64,000 bases of DNA from Dactylonectria macrodidyma. Lineage: Eukaryota > Ascomycota > Sordariomycetes > Hypocreales > Nectriaceae. Positions 50,413-60,640 of this stretch are shown here, in pieces. The notes under the pieces are model-generated. The model was given only the letters and a program-made list of their open reading frames with translations. It was not told where the DNA came from and ran no database searches. The DNA lies in contig JAGMUV010000022.1 in assembly GCA_020744425.1 (NCBI GenBank), positions 372,001 to 436,000 on the forward strand, given 5' to 3'. Position numbers and translations under genes: made by a program. Each line of letters begins with the position of its first letter. Within the stretch, counting starts at the first letter, position 1.

Positions 50413-52942
50413 CTAACTCATCGCCCACTCCGGCTCTTCTAATCCATCTTCACTCTGGACTCCGGTCCATCCACTCGGCTCATCACTGCCCAAGAACCGA
50501 TTATCGCTCTCCAGCAACCCTAAATCGCCAATACCGACGTCCTGGGAGTCCCAACAGAATGGCAGGCAGTTCTCGAACCTCCAGTCCAGCGGCTCGCCGA
50601 GGTTGTTGTTCGAGCTAAACTTGCCAATGGCGTCGCTGAATGGCTGGCACAACATTATTAGGAGCTTCAGGGACAGGCTGACGCGATCGGCATCGGCAGT
50701 CTTCGGAACTTTGAGGATGTAGTTGAGGGAGGACGGGTTTTGGAGGGTGCTAGTACTGGTTATAGGGTGGACGTAAGATGCCAGTTTGTCGTGGATAGGG
50801 ACGAGGCAGTCTTGAAATTTGAGGGCTACTGAGTCCGTGGTGCTGCAGTAGGAGAGTATATCGAGGCAGATGCGGGCTTGGACTAGGTCATCTTCCCAGG
50901 ATGAACGAGAGAATTGGTGTACTTGTTTTTGGGCGATGGAGTGGAGGAGCACGACGCAGGAGGTAAATGATTGGAAGCTAAAAAGGAAATATTAGGATCC
51001 ATAAATCAGAGCACAATGGGGATCGGGTTGCAACTAACATGATAAGCCAGCATCTTTTGAATATTCCCTGTTCTGCTTGCAGCAGGCTTAGTATCCGGGC
51101 CGAGTGTCTTGCTGCTGTCATAGCTTGATCTGCATGGTTGAGAAACGTCTTCCCAAAGGGCTTCCACAGAATGTCATGCCCATGGTCAATCCCGGAAGAT
51201 CGGACGAACTGAGATGTAATGCGGCGATAGAGCAGCATCGTAGTTCCGAGATAGAGGAGATGAGTAGCCAAGATGGATCGCCGAGCCTCAAGGAGAAGAT
51301 CTTGCTGGCAGATATTAGCGAGATGCATTTGACTAGGGAGCTCATTGTGCCAGCGCTGAATATCTTTATTTACGGAATCCATCGTTTGACTGGTCAGTTC
51401 CTTAGAGGACAGGTGCATCCGCAGAATCTCGGCGTTTAAAAGGGCAATCTTGGTTATCTCCGTCTGGATGACTGTGGTATGCTGTAAGCGAAATAGCACA
51501 AATGGTCTATAGGTTAGCTTACTGTGGCTAATGTCACATGCATAATCGGCTTCCACATCCACCAACTGTATTGATGTCAGTCTAAAGCTGACTATGAAAG
51601 AAAGGTGTGATTAAAATACCGGAACCACTTCTCAGAAAGATATATCACCACCCGAAATATATCCAAGAGTCAAAGAAAGCCAACTAAACAAAGTTAGTGA
51701 ATGTTGATGAGACCGGTTCACATCAGCCTACTTTAAAAAGAATAGTAATGTCCTCCAAGTCCTTCGATAGTCGACCCATTTCTCTGAGGAGAGCCTCGGA
51801 TAGTGACAAGATTTCTCCTTTAGGTTATATCTCTAACATGCCCAGACCCACCTCTATGCAAATAGAGTTAGCCCTATCAAAAGAAATAGGGTCTCGCAGA
51901 AGGGAACGAGTTGACGAACCAATGTAAGCAAGTGAAACTGTCGCCTTGTTCATGATGTTATACATTGCTAGCATCGTGCATGCCTTAATTGCGTCGAGTG
52001 GTTGCTCCTCCATCAAGTACTCAAAGAAGTGTTTTGCCACGTCGTAGAAGACGCCATCCATCCCGACCTCGAAATCGTCGGCGTTATATTGAACCCCAAC
52101 AGCCGCAACTGCGGCGAGACAGCATAAGGCGGTTCTGACTTGGTATGGGACAGCCATCGCTTCCAAACACTTTCTCGTAGTAACTTGAAACCTGTTCGCG
52201 GGAGAAGACATGAAATAGCTTCCCGCTGGAGCTGAAAAAGCTGTGGACGGCGGCTTGTGTAATAGAGGCGTTGGAGATGACGAGGGACATCAGGAATGTT
52301 GACGCATCTGATGATAATTCTCTCGGTGTTGGAGAAGGAGTGGGAACTTGGGCCTTTCCATGCGCGTCATCCCCGACATGCGACTCCTGGAGGAGACGGG
52401 GTTTTGCGGTTTCTCGCACTGGAGTATCGGATCCGAGCGGCTGCTCCTCAGACCCATTCGTGGGACTCGAGAGACCGCTAACCCCCGGGCTGGTGCTGGA
52501 GGAGTCACCAACTAAGGAGCGGAAGTCATCGGTGGAGCGTATTTGTTGTAGCAAACGGTCCGCTTCTTGGTCAGGTTTGGCCTGCAATGCATGAAATATC
52601 GTCTCCAGTGTTTGCAGACGGGACTTCATAGCGACTCGCCTTGACTGGTACTCGTAGCAGCAGGGTCGTTCCTTGGCAATATAGGCGCCACACCGTGGTC
52701 GGCGGCCATCGCACTGGAGAGACACCAGTTAATCAGGAGCTTGGAACGAAGACGGGACTAGTCACCTTCACTTTGCCCTGACGACAGTCCTGGCAGGCCT
52801 GCCTCACGCTGCGGATTCTCTTGCCGAGCCGTTCACTGGCGAGTGCAGCACCACGTGACCCCGCGAAATTATGGTGCTGTAGCGACTGCTGAGCAGCTGG
52901 CTGGATCGGGCGAAATGAGGAAACCATGGTAGACCATGTCAA
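50413..52942 (-). pseudogene. Zn(II)2Cys6 transcription factor, mutated and frameshifted
   Basis: Exon 1 starts at 52942 and gives ACQDCRQGKVK. A 49-nt-class intron (GTGACT...CTCCAG) leads to CDGRRPRCGAYIAKERPCCY. The fifth zinc ligand (expected Cys in CGAC) is Tyr, and the usual basic residue of the CRxRK motif is Gly, so DNA binding should fail. The middle homology region follows (FLMSLVISNASITQAAVHSF), then a frameshift near 52150, VQYNADDFEVGMDG, a stop at 51825, another stop near 51625, and a helical C-terminal half down to 50413 (ending LEEPEWAMS) with an intron near 51050-50980. The piece order is that of a fungal-specific regulator of about 750 aa. Several changes are TGT-to-TAT or CAG-to-TAG in kind. 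Confidence 0.75.
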
Positions 52943-54154
52943 AATGCCAGCACTGGGGCCTTGCTGGGTATCCTGTTCTCTGGGGGGGGACGGCCGTGAG
53001 CAAGAGAGAAAGAGATGAGTTACTTATCCATGGTATGGGTGTGGTTTAGGGGCATGGTAGCGAGCATCTACAGGGTACGTTTTCCCCAGCCTCGACAAAA
53101 CTACCTTCTAATTACATGTTTCGAAAGAAAACTGCCTTTCTGACTTGTGCAGCCAAGCTCTAACAACTGGCGGCTCCAGTGGCGACGTCTCTTCTAATTT
53201 CAAGTGACAGGTCATAACGCCTCTAACAAGACCATGACGTTTTCTCACTTGCTCACAGCCAATAGGGAGGGATTTTAAGGAGTTCAGCGAACACCCAACT
53301 CAAGTGGGGTCCACCAGATATTGAGAGCGGCCCGCCCGAACATGGGCGAGTGCGCAGCCCAAGTTATGGGTCGTTGTGCCTAAATATTTTCGAAAGATGC
53401 ATTTAGACCACCCTGGCAAACTGTTCTTGGTGGAGGCTTCAGGACGCGGCGCTGAAGAGCTTGTTGGGAAGGATTGCCGACTTTGTGTGCTCCTTGCGCT
53501 TGGGCGTGGCGCTGCGGCGGCATGCATGCTGTCACTGCATTCGACCTGTCGAATTTAGGCATGAATCAGGGAGGATTTGAGGGGGGCAGGTGAGCTAGAC
53601 CCTAGCACCAATGATAACTATGCGGAATATCCCGTGGTGCTAGCACAGGTTCCATAATTCCTCTTAAATAAGATTGATCGGCGGAATCGACGAAGCACAT
53701 ACTCGACCGAGAGCGATTCGATATCCTGGCCAAGAAGAAGACGTTTCTGTCTCGCATCGCCAGGGCAAGTACGTCAACACCGATGCGCTCCCTGGAGCAC
53801 AGCAATATACGCGACGCGGCCTTCGTTATGGCCAACCCAGAGGCTGGTTTAGCGCCACGCTAAAGCCAACTTGGATTTCTAGATTCCTACTGTGCGAAAG
53901 TATCAATTTCTTAGGTAGAATCTAATATGCCTAACACAAGATGTTTCCAGCATGACAAGTAGACTCGGCGAGTCATTTACTAGAACAGCTACTGATATGA
54001 CTTGTTATTGTGTGCTGAAATGGTCTGTCTACTCCTCGGGGCCTGTGCGCCACTGGGGCAGCCACGGCACTACTCCGTATTTAGTGCATCATTGACGTTG
54101 GAAGCCATTGAAAGTGACAGATACTACGGAATCCTAATGCCACGAGCCGCTAAT
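52943..54154. other. Intergenic, no supported gene
   Basis: This is the upstream region of the broken Zn2Cys6 gene (first about 300 bp) followed by DNA with only short frames (53376-53558, 53674-53925 and their reverse-strand overlaps). None shows a domain or start context I would trust. Confidence 0.4.
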
Positions 54155-54810
54155 ATGGCGAGCCATACATGCACCGCCCCGTACAACGCACCACTGGTCT
54201 ATTAGTCAGCAATAGCACTATAAATCCCCTCCCTAAGTGCCCTAAGGGCCCTGTATTTATGGGCTATCTTGACCACGCAAAATACAGCATTTTGCACCCC
54301 TTCTATGGCCTTCTATATGACATTTGCTACAGGTAGGTAATTTCTTTTCTAGCGGCTCCTGCAGCTCGGGCTCTTGGGGCTGCTGGGGCTGCTGGGGCTC
54401 TTGAGGCTGCTGGCGGGGGGGTTCTCGGGGCTGCTGAGGCCCGTGGTTGTGGTGAGAAAATCGGGTTTCAGTGCGATGTTTGAGATGCCACAATTCGTAA
54501 GAGTCTTCCTTTTGCTAGAATTGAAAATTGGCAGCCTTGACGCTAGCGATTGCAAGCATATAAAACAGTAGGTCGCTCAGAGCCTTGCCAAAATGAGCGT
54601 GAGTGGCGAATAATAAATTTATAGCCACCAATTGCTGCATAAATCATAAGATCTAAGTGAAGATCTTCTCGTGAGGTATAGACTTGTTGAGGTGGAGGTC
54701 CATTGTTGTTACAGGGCCCTTAGGGCACTTAGGGAGGGGATTTATAGTGCTATTGCTGACTAATAGACCAGTGGTGCGTTGTACGGGGCGGTGCATGTAT
54801 GGCTCGCCAT
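54155..54810. mobile_element. 656-bp foldback element with 100-bp inverted arms
   Basis: The arms at 54155-54254 and 54711-54810 are inverse copies, identical by eye over 100 bp (outer ends ATGGCGAGCC...GGCTCGCCAT, inner ends AGGGCCCTGT/ACAGGGCCCT). The interior is 456 bp. No clear target duplication flanks it. Identical arms point to a recent event: a MITE-like or foldback insertion, or an inverted duplication. Confidence 0.75.
54257..54493 (-). pseudogene. Zinc-knuckle fragment with Gln/Pro repeat, inside the foldback element
   Basis: The 78-codon frame has PQQPREPPRQQPQEPQQPQQ and a CCHC-like block, CSKCHIEGHRRGAKC. A similar block (CSRCHTLGHKMTSKAC) occurs in the MULE remnant at 58.7 kb. 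It may be a captured piece of a MULE or Gag protein; no other domain is present. Confidence 0.4.
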
Positions 54811-55566
54811 CTGTTGCCTTTAGTGTTTGAAACCTGAAAACTTTGTGGGTGGGTCCATGAGTCGTAATATCGTAGGTCACGGTCGCTTCACAGGAATGAA
54901 GCATTTAGAGGATAAGAGTTAAAAGGGGCGCGTATTGATTTCGAGCTAGGTGGCGCTATTCTGTTCGCATTCCCTGAGGGCCTGGTGTGGGGAAGCAGAT
55001 AAGCAGGTACTGGGGCTACTAATTACCCTATGATCGACGCTCTCCTTACATGATGCATGTTGGGTACATCGCCCCGCAATCTGCAACTTTTCGTTATGTG
55101 GAGACTAAGCCGTTGCCGTCGTCTCTCTACCATAGTTACCAGCCTGACGTTAGCGTTCGGTGACAGGGCTGAGATGGCATACCGCTCGAACCATCCTATT
55201 CATTGTTGCGTCGGGAGTATGAGTCAGAGGTTCCGTCGTCACTCGCCTATCGTCACTCGTCAGTTCAAAGTCGAGAGCCCGAAGGAGTTTCCCTGTACTC
55301 TCAAACAAGAGAGACACTTGCCCACTCACACATTGAAGCAGACTCACACGTAGAGAGAGGGGGTGGGGGGAAAGGGAGGGCCTGACCCAGTGAGGCTTCT
55401 CTCGAGAAAACACGAAACTCCTTCAACGGACTCACACACATAACAACGCCCACGCATATCCTCCATCTCACGTCTCTCACCGCAGAAAGCCCCCGATCAC
55501 TCCGAACTCGGATGGACACGGCTAGGCATCCCTCGCGCTCACCATCCGCGACACCCACAACCCCCA
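54811..55566. other. Upstream region of the intact Zn2Cys6 gene
   Basis: No gene is recognised. A purine-rich run (GAGAGAGGGGGTGGGGGGAA, near 55351-55372) and CT-rich stretches after 55400 are typical of fungal promoters and leaders. The ATG at 55567 is the first in frame before the zinc cluster. Confidence 0.5.
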
Positions 55567-57843
55567 ATGGAAATCATCACGCCCCAGGACTACCAGAACA
55601 ATGCCCGCCAGCGCCAGTACCGCAGGCTCCGGCCCTGCGACGCCTGCCGCAAGCGCAAGACGCGCTGCGTGACCAAGGACGGCGACAGCGACTGCGTCCA
55701 CTGCCAGCTCCGGGCCACCGCCTGCACCTTCCAGCACGACCCCCCCGAGCGCCAGGCCACCACCAGCGCAAGCAGCAGCAGCGGCGGCGTGTACAGCATC
55801 AGCGGCGACGAGCAGGCTCCGGGCCTCGACGACCCGAGCCTCCAAGGCGGCCAGAGCTCCAGCCGGAGCCTCAGCCGGAGCCGCAGCCGGAACCGCAAGG
55901 AGTCGCCGGACGAGGTCCGGACGCTCGTCTCAGAGACGCAGTCGCCGGTGCAGTCGTCAGTGCAGTCGTCGGTGCAGTCGTCTGTGCAGTCGTTCCTCTC
56001 GCCCGCCGGGACTCGCGCCTCCGGGGACAGCAGCAGCCGACATCACCACCACGCGCCGTCCGTCATCGTGCCGGATCTCGTCGAGCCCGATCCTGATCCC
56101 CTGGAGCGGACGCTGGGCTGCTCGTCGTGGCGCTTCGCTGAGCTGTACGGCTTGGGTAGCGACATGGAGCCCATCCTGATGCGCTACCGCCCCTACGACA
56201 TTCACACCCACGAGTTCAGTCTGGAGACGCACTCGATTCGCCGCGTGCTCGAGCACGACGAGGGCCAGGAGTATCCCGTCACCTTCCACCTGGCTGCCGA
56301 CGAGAAGGCCGTCGACCTTGACCCGACGCACGCCCTCGTCGACGCCATCGAGGCCTGCGTGCACCCTCACGGCCAGAGCCTCCTCGAGCTGTTCTGGCGC
56401 CATGTCCAGCCGTGCTATCCCATCGTGTCAAAGGACGCCTTCATCAGCATCCACAGCCAGTCCTACCGCAACACCCCCGCCGCCCTGCTCGGGGCGATGT
56501 ACCTATCCGCCACCCGCTGGTGGACCTACGACCCTGAGCTCTCGATCCGTACGCCCCCCGACTCAGCTCTCCTGCGCAGGATGCTGCGGTCCGCTCTCCC
56601 ATCGTCATATCACCGCCCTAAGCTCTGTTCCATCCAGGCCGCCCTCCTCCTCCTGCAGTGTCAGCCCGAGGATCCCCTCAACCCAGATCACACCTTCCAA
56701 TGGGGCCTTACCTGCCAAGCGCTCGCCATTGGCCAGTGTCTCGGGCTTCACCTCGATGCCACCAACTGGACCATCCCTAAGTGGGAGCGCAACGTCCGCA
56801 AGCGCCTAAGCTGGGCTCTCTTCATGCAGGACCGCTGGACTGCGCTGGCGTACGGTCGCCCGGTACACATCCACGATGACGACTGGACGGTCAAGGACCT
56901 CACTGCCGCCGATTTCTCCGACTACGAGTGTGAAGGATCAACAGTCACCCCAGGCCCAGGCCCTGACGATAACGGCAGATCCATCGCGTCCACAGGCACA
57001 GCGCAGTATATGCAGATGGTGCAATTAACAAAGATTCTTTCCGCCATCTATTTGAACTTCTACACAGCGCGGACGTGCCGCGAGCAGGACACCGTCACTC
57101 TCTTCGCCAAGGCCAGGCCGCTCTTCGACATGCTTACTAATTGGTATCACAGCATTCCTCCCACACTCCAGATGAATATCATCTACCATCGCAAGTTATG
57201 CTTCCACGGCTATCTCCACTTCTCCTACTACGGCGTGGCCATGACACTGCTCCGCCGCCTCATCCGGTCCACCGCCCTCTCCCCACGCTGCACTGACGAT
57301 CGTGTCCTCTCCGACATCCGCCAGATCGCACTCCAGACTGCCCAGAGCGCCATCAGCTTCGTCACCAACCTTCGCCCGGACCACCTCGAGGCGTTCTGGT
57401 ATTTCACCTCGCCCTACCTCTTTTCTCTGCTCGGCTCCTTCACGACCCTGCTCCTGGTAACATCTCCATCATCCCAGGAGCGCCACTTTTGGCGGGAAAC
57501 CCTCAACTCATATCTATGGAACCTGCGCATGATGAGCAAGAGCCACGAGCCCATGCAGTATGCCGTGAATCGCCTCGATGGCGCCATCCTGCGCGGCTTG
57601 GAGCACGCGCTGGCTGTTAACCTCAACGAGCCACTCAACAAAGTTAGCCCCATGGTGGGGAATTACACATCTAATGTCTATGAATATACCGACTTTAGTG
57701 ATTGGGACCTAGCTGTGGGGGGCAACGGAGCATATGATCTCCTCGGCGGTCTGGCCGTGCAGCAAGATCCCATAATGGCTCCAAGGGATGATCTGGGCAA
57801 GGTGGGGAATCTGTCTACATCTACCTACCGACACCCAAGGTAG
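55567..57843 (+). CDS. Zn(II)2Cys6 fungal-specific transcription factor, 758 aa
   Basis: This is an intact single-exon gene. The zinc cluster is canonical: C24, C27, C34, C43, C46, C53 in RPCDACRKRKTRCVTKDGDSD followed by CVHCQ...ATAC. A Ser/Arg linker includes a 12-bp tandem repeat coding for VQSS (residues about 126-140). The fungal-specific middle homology region follows: LLELFWRHVQPCYPIVSKDA, LLGAMYLSATRWW, CLGLHLDATNW, then RKRLSWALFMQDRWTALAYG and GRPVHIHDDDW. It should be a nuclear, DNA-binding pathway regulator. Its targets cannot be told from the window: no metabolic gene set lies beside it, and the downstream neighbour is a MULE relic. Codon use is GC-rich and unlike the AT-rich relics around it. 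Confidence 0.92.
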   Translation: MEIITPQDYQNNARQRQYRRLRPCDACRKRKTRCVTKDGDSDCVHCQLRATACTFQHDPPERQATTSASSSSGGVYSISGDEQAPGLDDPSLQGGQSSSRSLSRSRSRNRKESPDEVRTLVSETQSPVQSSVQSSVQSSVQSFLSPAGTRASGDSSSRHHHHAPSVIVPDLVEPDPDPLERTLGCSSWRFAELYGLGSDMEPILMRYRPYDIHTHEFSLETHSIRRVLEHDEGQEYPVTFHLAADEKAVDLDPTHALVDAIEACVHPHGQSLLELFWRHVQPCYPIVSKDAFISIHSQSYRNTPAALLGAMYLSATRWWTYDPELSIRTPPDSALLRRMLRSALPSSYHRPKLCSIQAALLLLQCQPEDPLNPDHTFQWGLTCQALAIGQCLGLHLDATNWTIPKWERNVRKRLSWALFMQDRWTALAYGRPVHIHDDDWTVKDLTAADFSDYECEGSTVTPGPGPDDNGRSIASTGTAQYMQMVQLTKILSAIYLNFYTARTCREQDTVTLFAKARPLFDMLTNWYHSIPPTLQMNIIYHRKLCFHGYLHFSYYGVAMTLLRRLIRSTALSPRCTDDRVLSDIRQIALQTAQSAISFVTNLRPDHLEAFWYFTSPYLFSLLGSFTTLLLVTSPSSQERHFWRETLNSYLWNLRMMSKSHEPMQYAVNRLDGAILRGLEHALAVNLNEPLNKVSPMVGNYTSNVYEYTDFSDWDLAVGGNGAYDLLGGLAVQQDPIMAPRDDLGKVGNLSTSTYRHPR

Positions 57844-57862
57844 ATAAATGGGCGCCCGCTAC

Positions 57863-57907
57863 ATCCGCACCCGGATGCGGATTTAGAATTGCCGCACCCG
57901 GGTGCGG
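57863..57907. repeat. Pair of 16-bp GC palindromes downstream of the Zn2Cys6 gene
   Basis: CCGCACCCGGATGCGG (about 57865-57880) and the perfect palindrome CCGCACCCGGGTGCGG (57892-57907) differ at one base. They sit 20-65 bp after the stop codon. They could act as an RNA hairpin near the transcript end, a protein-binding site, or the border of the neighbouring MULE. Confidence 0.6.
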
Positions 57908-58040
57908 AAAGTATGTAAGCATTCATCGCCCACAACACAGCTGCGGTTACCAGGGATTGCTGCTGCCAGTCATCGCGCGCAACGTTCAAATCCTAAGATC
58001 CAGAACGGCGATGAATTCCTCATTATCCCGTTGAATATGT

Positions 58041-59500
58041 TTAACCCTGCTGCTCTTTACCATCCTTCTCGGCCGCCTCCCAGATCTCACGCATGCCTCT
58101 TCTACTAGAACTAGAAAAAGGATTCTTTTCCATCTCTGCGGCTACCTGAGCCTCAACCCGATCGTCTTCTGCCTTGCTCCAATCTAGGTAGGCCATCATC
58201 TCCTCCTTGGTCCAATCTCTAGAGCCTGTTGGCATCGTATAGCGCTTGCCCATTTGCTTCCAGTCAAGACACCACTGGTAGCTTGCTTTATCGTACCGCA
58301 GAGGCAGACCCAGGGCCTTCCGATACTGCTGGTTAGTTTTGAGGCTGCCACGAGGCTGCAGCTTATACTAAGCATCTCTAGCAGCAGTATATCTCCGATA
58401 GATAGCCTGCGGGTCATCATATCTCAGTGCCGGCGCTGTTGATGCTGGTCCTGATGCTGTTGACGATGATGCTGCCGGCGCTGCCCCTGCCTGCCCCTGC
58501 CTACGCTGACGATGCTGACGGCGCTTCCCTGCCTCTGTCGATGATGCTGCTGGGCCTGTGCTGCCTGTGCCGCTGGTGTTGACGATGATGCAGCTGGCAC
58601 TGCCCCTGCCTGCCACTGCCTGCGCCGACGATGCCGACGATGCTGACGATGCTGCCGGCGCTGCCTGTGTTGATGCCGCTGACAATTGTAAGAGCTCCTC
58701 GTTCCGCAGAGGGCATGCCTTCGAGGTCATCTTATGACCTAATGTGTGGCATCTGCTGCATTTAGGCTGTGCCTTCGGTTGTGCTACTGCCTCAACTGCA
58801 TCAAATGCACTAGGCTCTCGCCTCGTGTTTGTCATCAGCTGATTGCGTCTCTCGTTACGTTGGCTCGAGGCTGCTCTGGGTTCTAGCATAGGCTGTGGCT
58901 GAGCTATATCTCGCTTCAAGTGCCAGTGGGGATGGAAATGCTCCAGTAAAAGGGCCTGCCTTTCCACCTCGAGCTTTCTTAAGGTATGAGCACACGGTAG
59001 TCCGTGGGAGGATGTGAAGGTCTGGCTGCAGGGAGCTTTAAGCGCTGAAAGCAACCGCTGTTGGTCTTGCACCTTCCGTAAGGCCTGATGTGAAACCCAG
59101 CCCCGTATAGCCTCGAATAGTACTCCGGAAATATCTAGCGGTATCCGTACCTGTTGAGAGACCCGTATGTGATTGTGTAGAGCGTATTCCTGGCCCGGTC
59201 GATGGCTTAGGACCCACGAAGTTCCGTCTAGGGATTGTTTAGCAAGTACTGAGAACTTGCAACCTGTTCCTCGGCTGCATGTACGGCGTTTTCGTTCAGT
59301 AGATGTACTTGGCGGTAGCCCATTTCGATCAAAAGCGAAGATGACTCTGACTCGGCCATTTGGTGTCTTCATGGACTTCCCTGTCGTAAATGCATAGCCT
59401 CTAGGCTTCGCCCAAGAATTGATAGCTGCGAGAAGAGACTCGCGTGAGTCGTATATGCCTTCCGGTGGAGCACATCGTCAGGAAATGCTGCTTGGGCCAT
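58041..59500 (-). pseudogene. MULE transposase remnant lacking its catalytic core
   Basis: Reading leftward: a shifted start (MAQAAFPDD near 59503), then SRESLLAAINSWAKPRGYAF and a FAR1-like zinc region, CSRGTGCKFSVLAKQSLDGT and WVLSHRPGQEYALHNH. The protein then jumps, over about 25 residues, to the SWIM zinc finger, CSQTFTSSHGLPCAHTLRKL. The DDE catalytic core that normally lies between is deleted. After it come a zinc knuckle (CSRCHTLGHKMTSKAC), Ala/Ser repeats, a TAG at 58368 where Trp is expected, and the conserved tail YKLQPRGSLKTNQQYRK to KQMGKRY. It is a non-autonomous derivative of a fungal Mutator-like element. Confidence 0.75.
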
Positions 59501-59681
59501 AGCGGTTGCGTCTGGGAACTGCCGTTGTGGTCGGCAGCGGCGGCAGCAGCAGCAGCAACCTGTCAACCTAACACCGATACACGAATGCAGACAATGAACA
59601 AGGATCAGTGTAGATTGAGGACCATCTATTCTATCTAAGGAGTGTCTAAAGTTAGTCTTATATAGTTAGAGTCGGTTATTC
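59501..59681. other. MULE 5' flank
   Basis: This is a short spacer between the MULE remnant and the 201-aa frame. The terminal repeat of the MULE should lie here, but I could not match it to the other side. Confidence 0.3.
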
Positions 59682-60287
59682 CTAGCGAGTGTGTTTAGCA
59701 GCTGCTGCCAGAGCTGAGACTGCTGTGTGTTTGATCCTTCGGATGCTCTCTATCCGGTTCGGGTAGCCCCTATCCGTGTGTGTCTGGATGTCGTTATCAA
59801 GGCCTCTTGCCGCTTCCTCTATCGAATAATAGAAGACCGAATCCAAATCAGAACCAGCCGTAGCCGCTTCAGCTACCGGATCTTGCCAATCCCATGGCCC
59901 ACATTGGACCGGAATCGGGCCTGCCATGTCGAAGTCCATCATCGTTGGCATCTGGGGACACCATGTGCTGCGCATGTCTACCAGCTCGGCGATGCTCAGA
60001 TGATCTCCTGTCGGTGCACCCAGGGCGCTTGGATCCAACATATCTGGGAAGAGGCCATTGGCGGGCTGCCATTCACGCTTGCTCGGTTCTTCAAAGGGAC
60101 TGAATGAGTTGGTAGTCGATCTTCCGGACGATGATGCCCAGGATGGCATCGATGAGGGTAGAGTTGAAGCAACCCCTACACACTCATAGGCTGATGATGA
60201 CTCGACAACCACCTTGGGGGTAGTGGGCAAGCGTTCTGGCCCACCAGCCGCAAGAATATGGGGACTTCTCCTTGGCGAATGGGACAT
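59682..60287 (-). CDS. Hypothetical protein, 201 aa
   Basis: I do not recognise it. It is Ser/Pro/Thr-rich in the first 90 residues (SPRRSPHILAAGG, SSSGRSTTNSFSPFEEPSKR) and acidic in the middle (MMDFDMAGP, DSVFYYSIEEAARGLDND). It ends with a basic helix (RIESIRRIKHTAVSALAAAA). There is no membrane segment or zinc motif. The look is that of a disordered regulatory protein or the tail of one. It starts 63 bp after the stop of the small CxxC gene on the same strand and may belong to its transcript. Its 3' end abuts the MULE, so it may be cut short. Confidence 0.35.
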   Translation of the reverse strand: MSHSPRRSPHILAAGGPERLPTTPKVVVESSSAYECVGVASTLPSSMPSWASSSGRSTTNSFSPFEEPSKREWQPANGLFPDMLDPSALGAPTGDHLSIAELVDMRSTWCPQMPTMMDFDMAGPIPVQCGPWDWQDPVAEAATAGSDLDSVFYYSIEEAARGLDNDIQTHTDRGYPNRIESIRRIKHTAVSALAAAAKHTR

Positions 60288-60350
60288 CGACTGTAAACGT
60301 GTATTGTCGGGAGAAGAAACACTAGACGAGTCTGACGCGGAGCCACCTCT

Positions 60351-60640
60351 TTATTTGTATCCCACCATCTTGGCGCAGCACTCACAGTAGTAGAGGTTGT
60401 GGGCGATGCGGACCATGCCTATGGTACTGATGTCGTCGGTGGATGTGACCTCGACGGACCGGGCGCATCGCATGCAGCGAAGCACCTTGACGGAGGCGAT
60501 GGGGAGTTGTACTGATCCCATGCTGTGTCTATACTGGCTGTAGAGGCGGAGTTGGATGTGTTGTCTGAGTCGGAGTAGACTGAAGACGAGGACGAAGAAG
60601 AGCCGTAGTGCTGGCTAGAAGGTCGGCTGGAGGAGGGCAT
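60351..60640 (-). pseudogene. Small conserved CxxC protein gene with one frameshift
   Basis: The ATG at 60640 begins MPSSSRPSSQHYGSSSSSSS and runs to WDQYNSPSPPSR. The next frame over then continues RCMRCARSVEVTSTDD, GMVRIAHNLYYCECCAKMVG and YK-stop (60351). Two CxxC pairs (CMRC and CECC) and the GMVRI-HNLYYC block match a conserved small fungal family that I know but cannot name. A shift of one base near 60485 joins the two halves. It is a young pseudogene, a sequence error, or a gene starting at an internal ATG (MGSVQLPIASVK) in the second frame. Confidence 0.55.

Noticed and set aside
55512..56096. Arg/Pro-rich frame overlapping the start of the intact Zn2Cys6 gene
   Set aside because: It is an out-of-frame reading of the GC-rich zinc cluster and linker.
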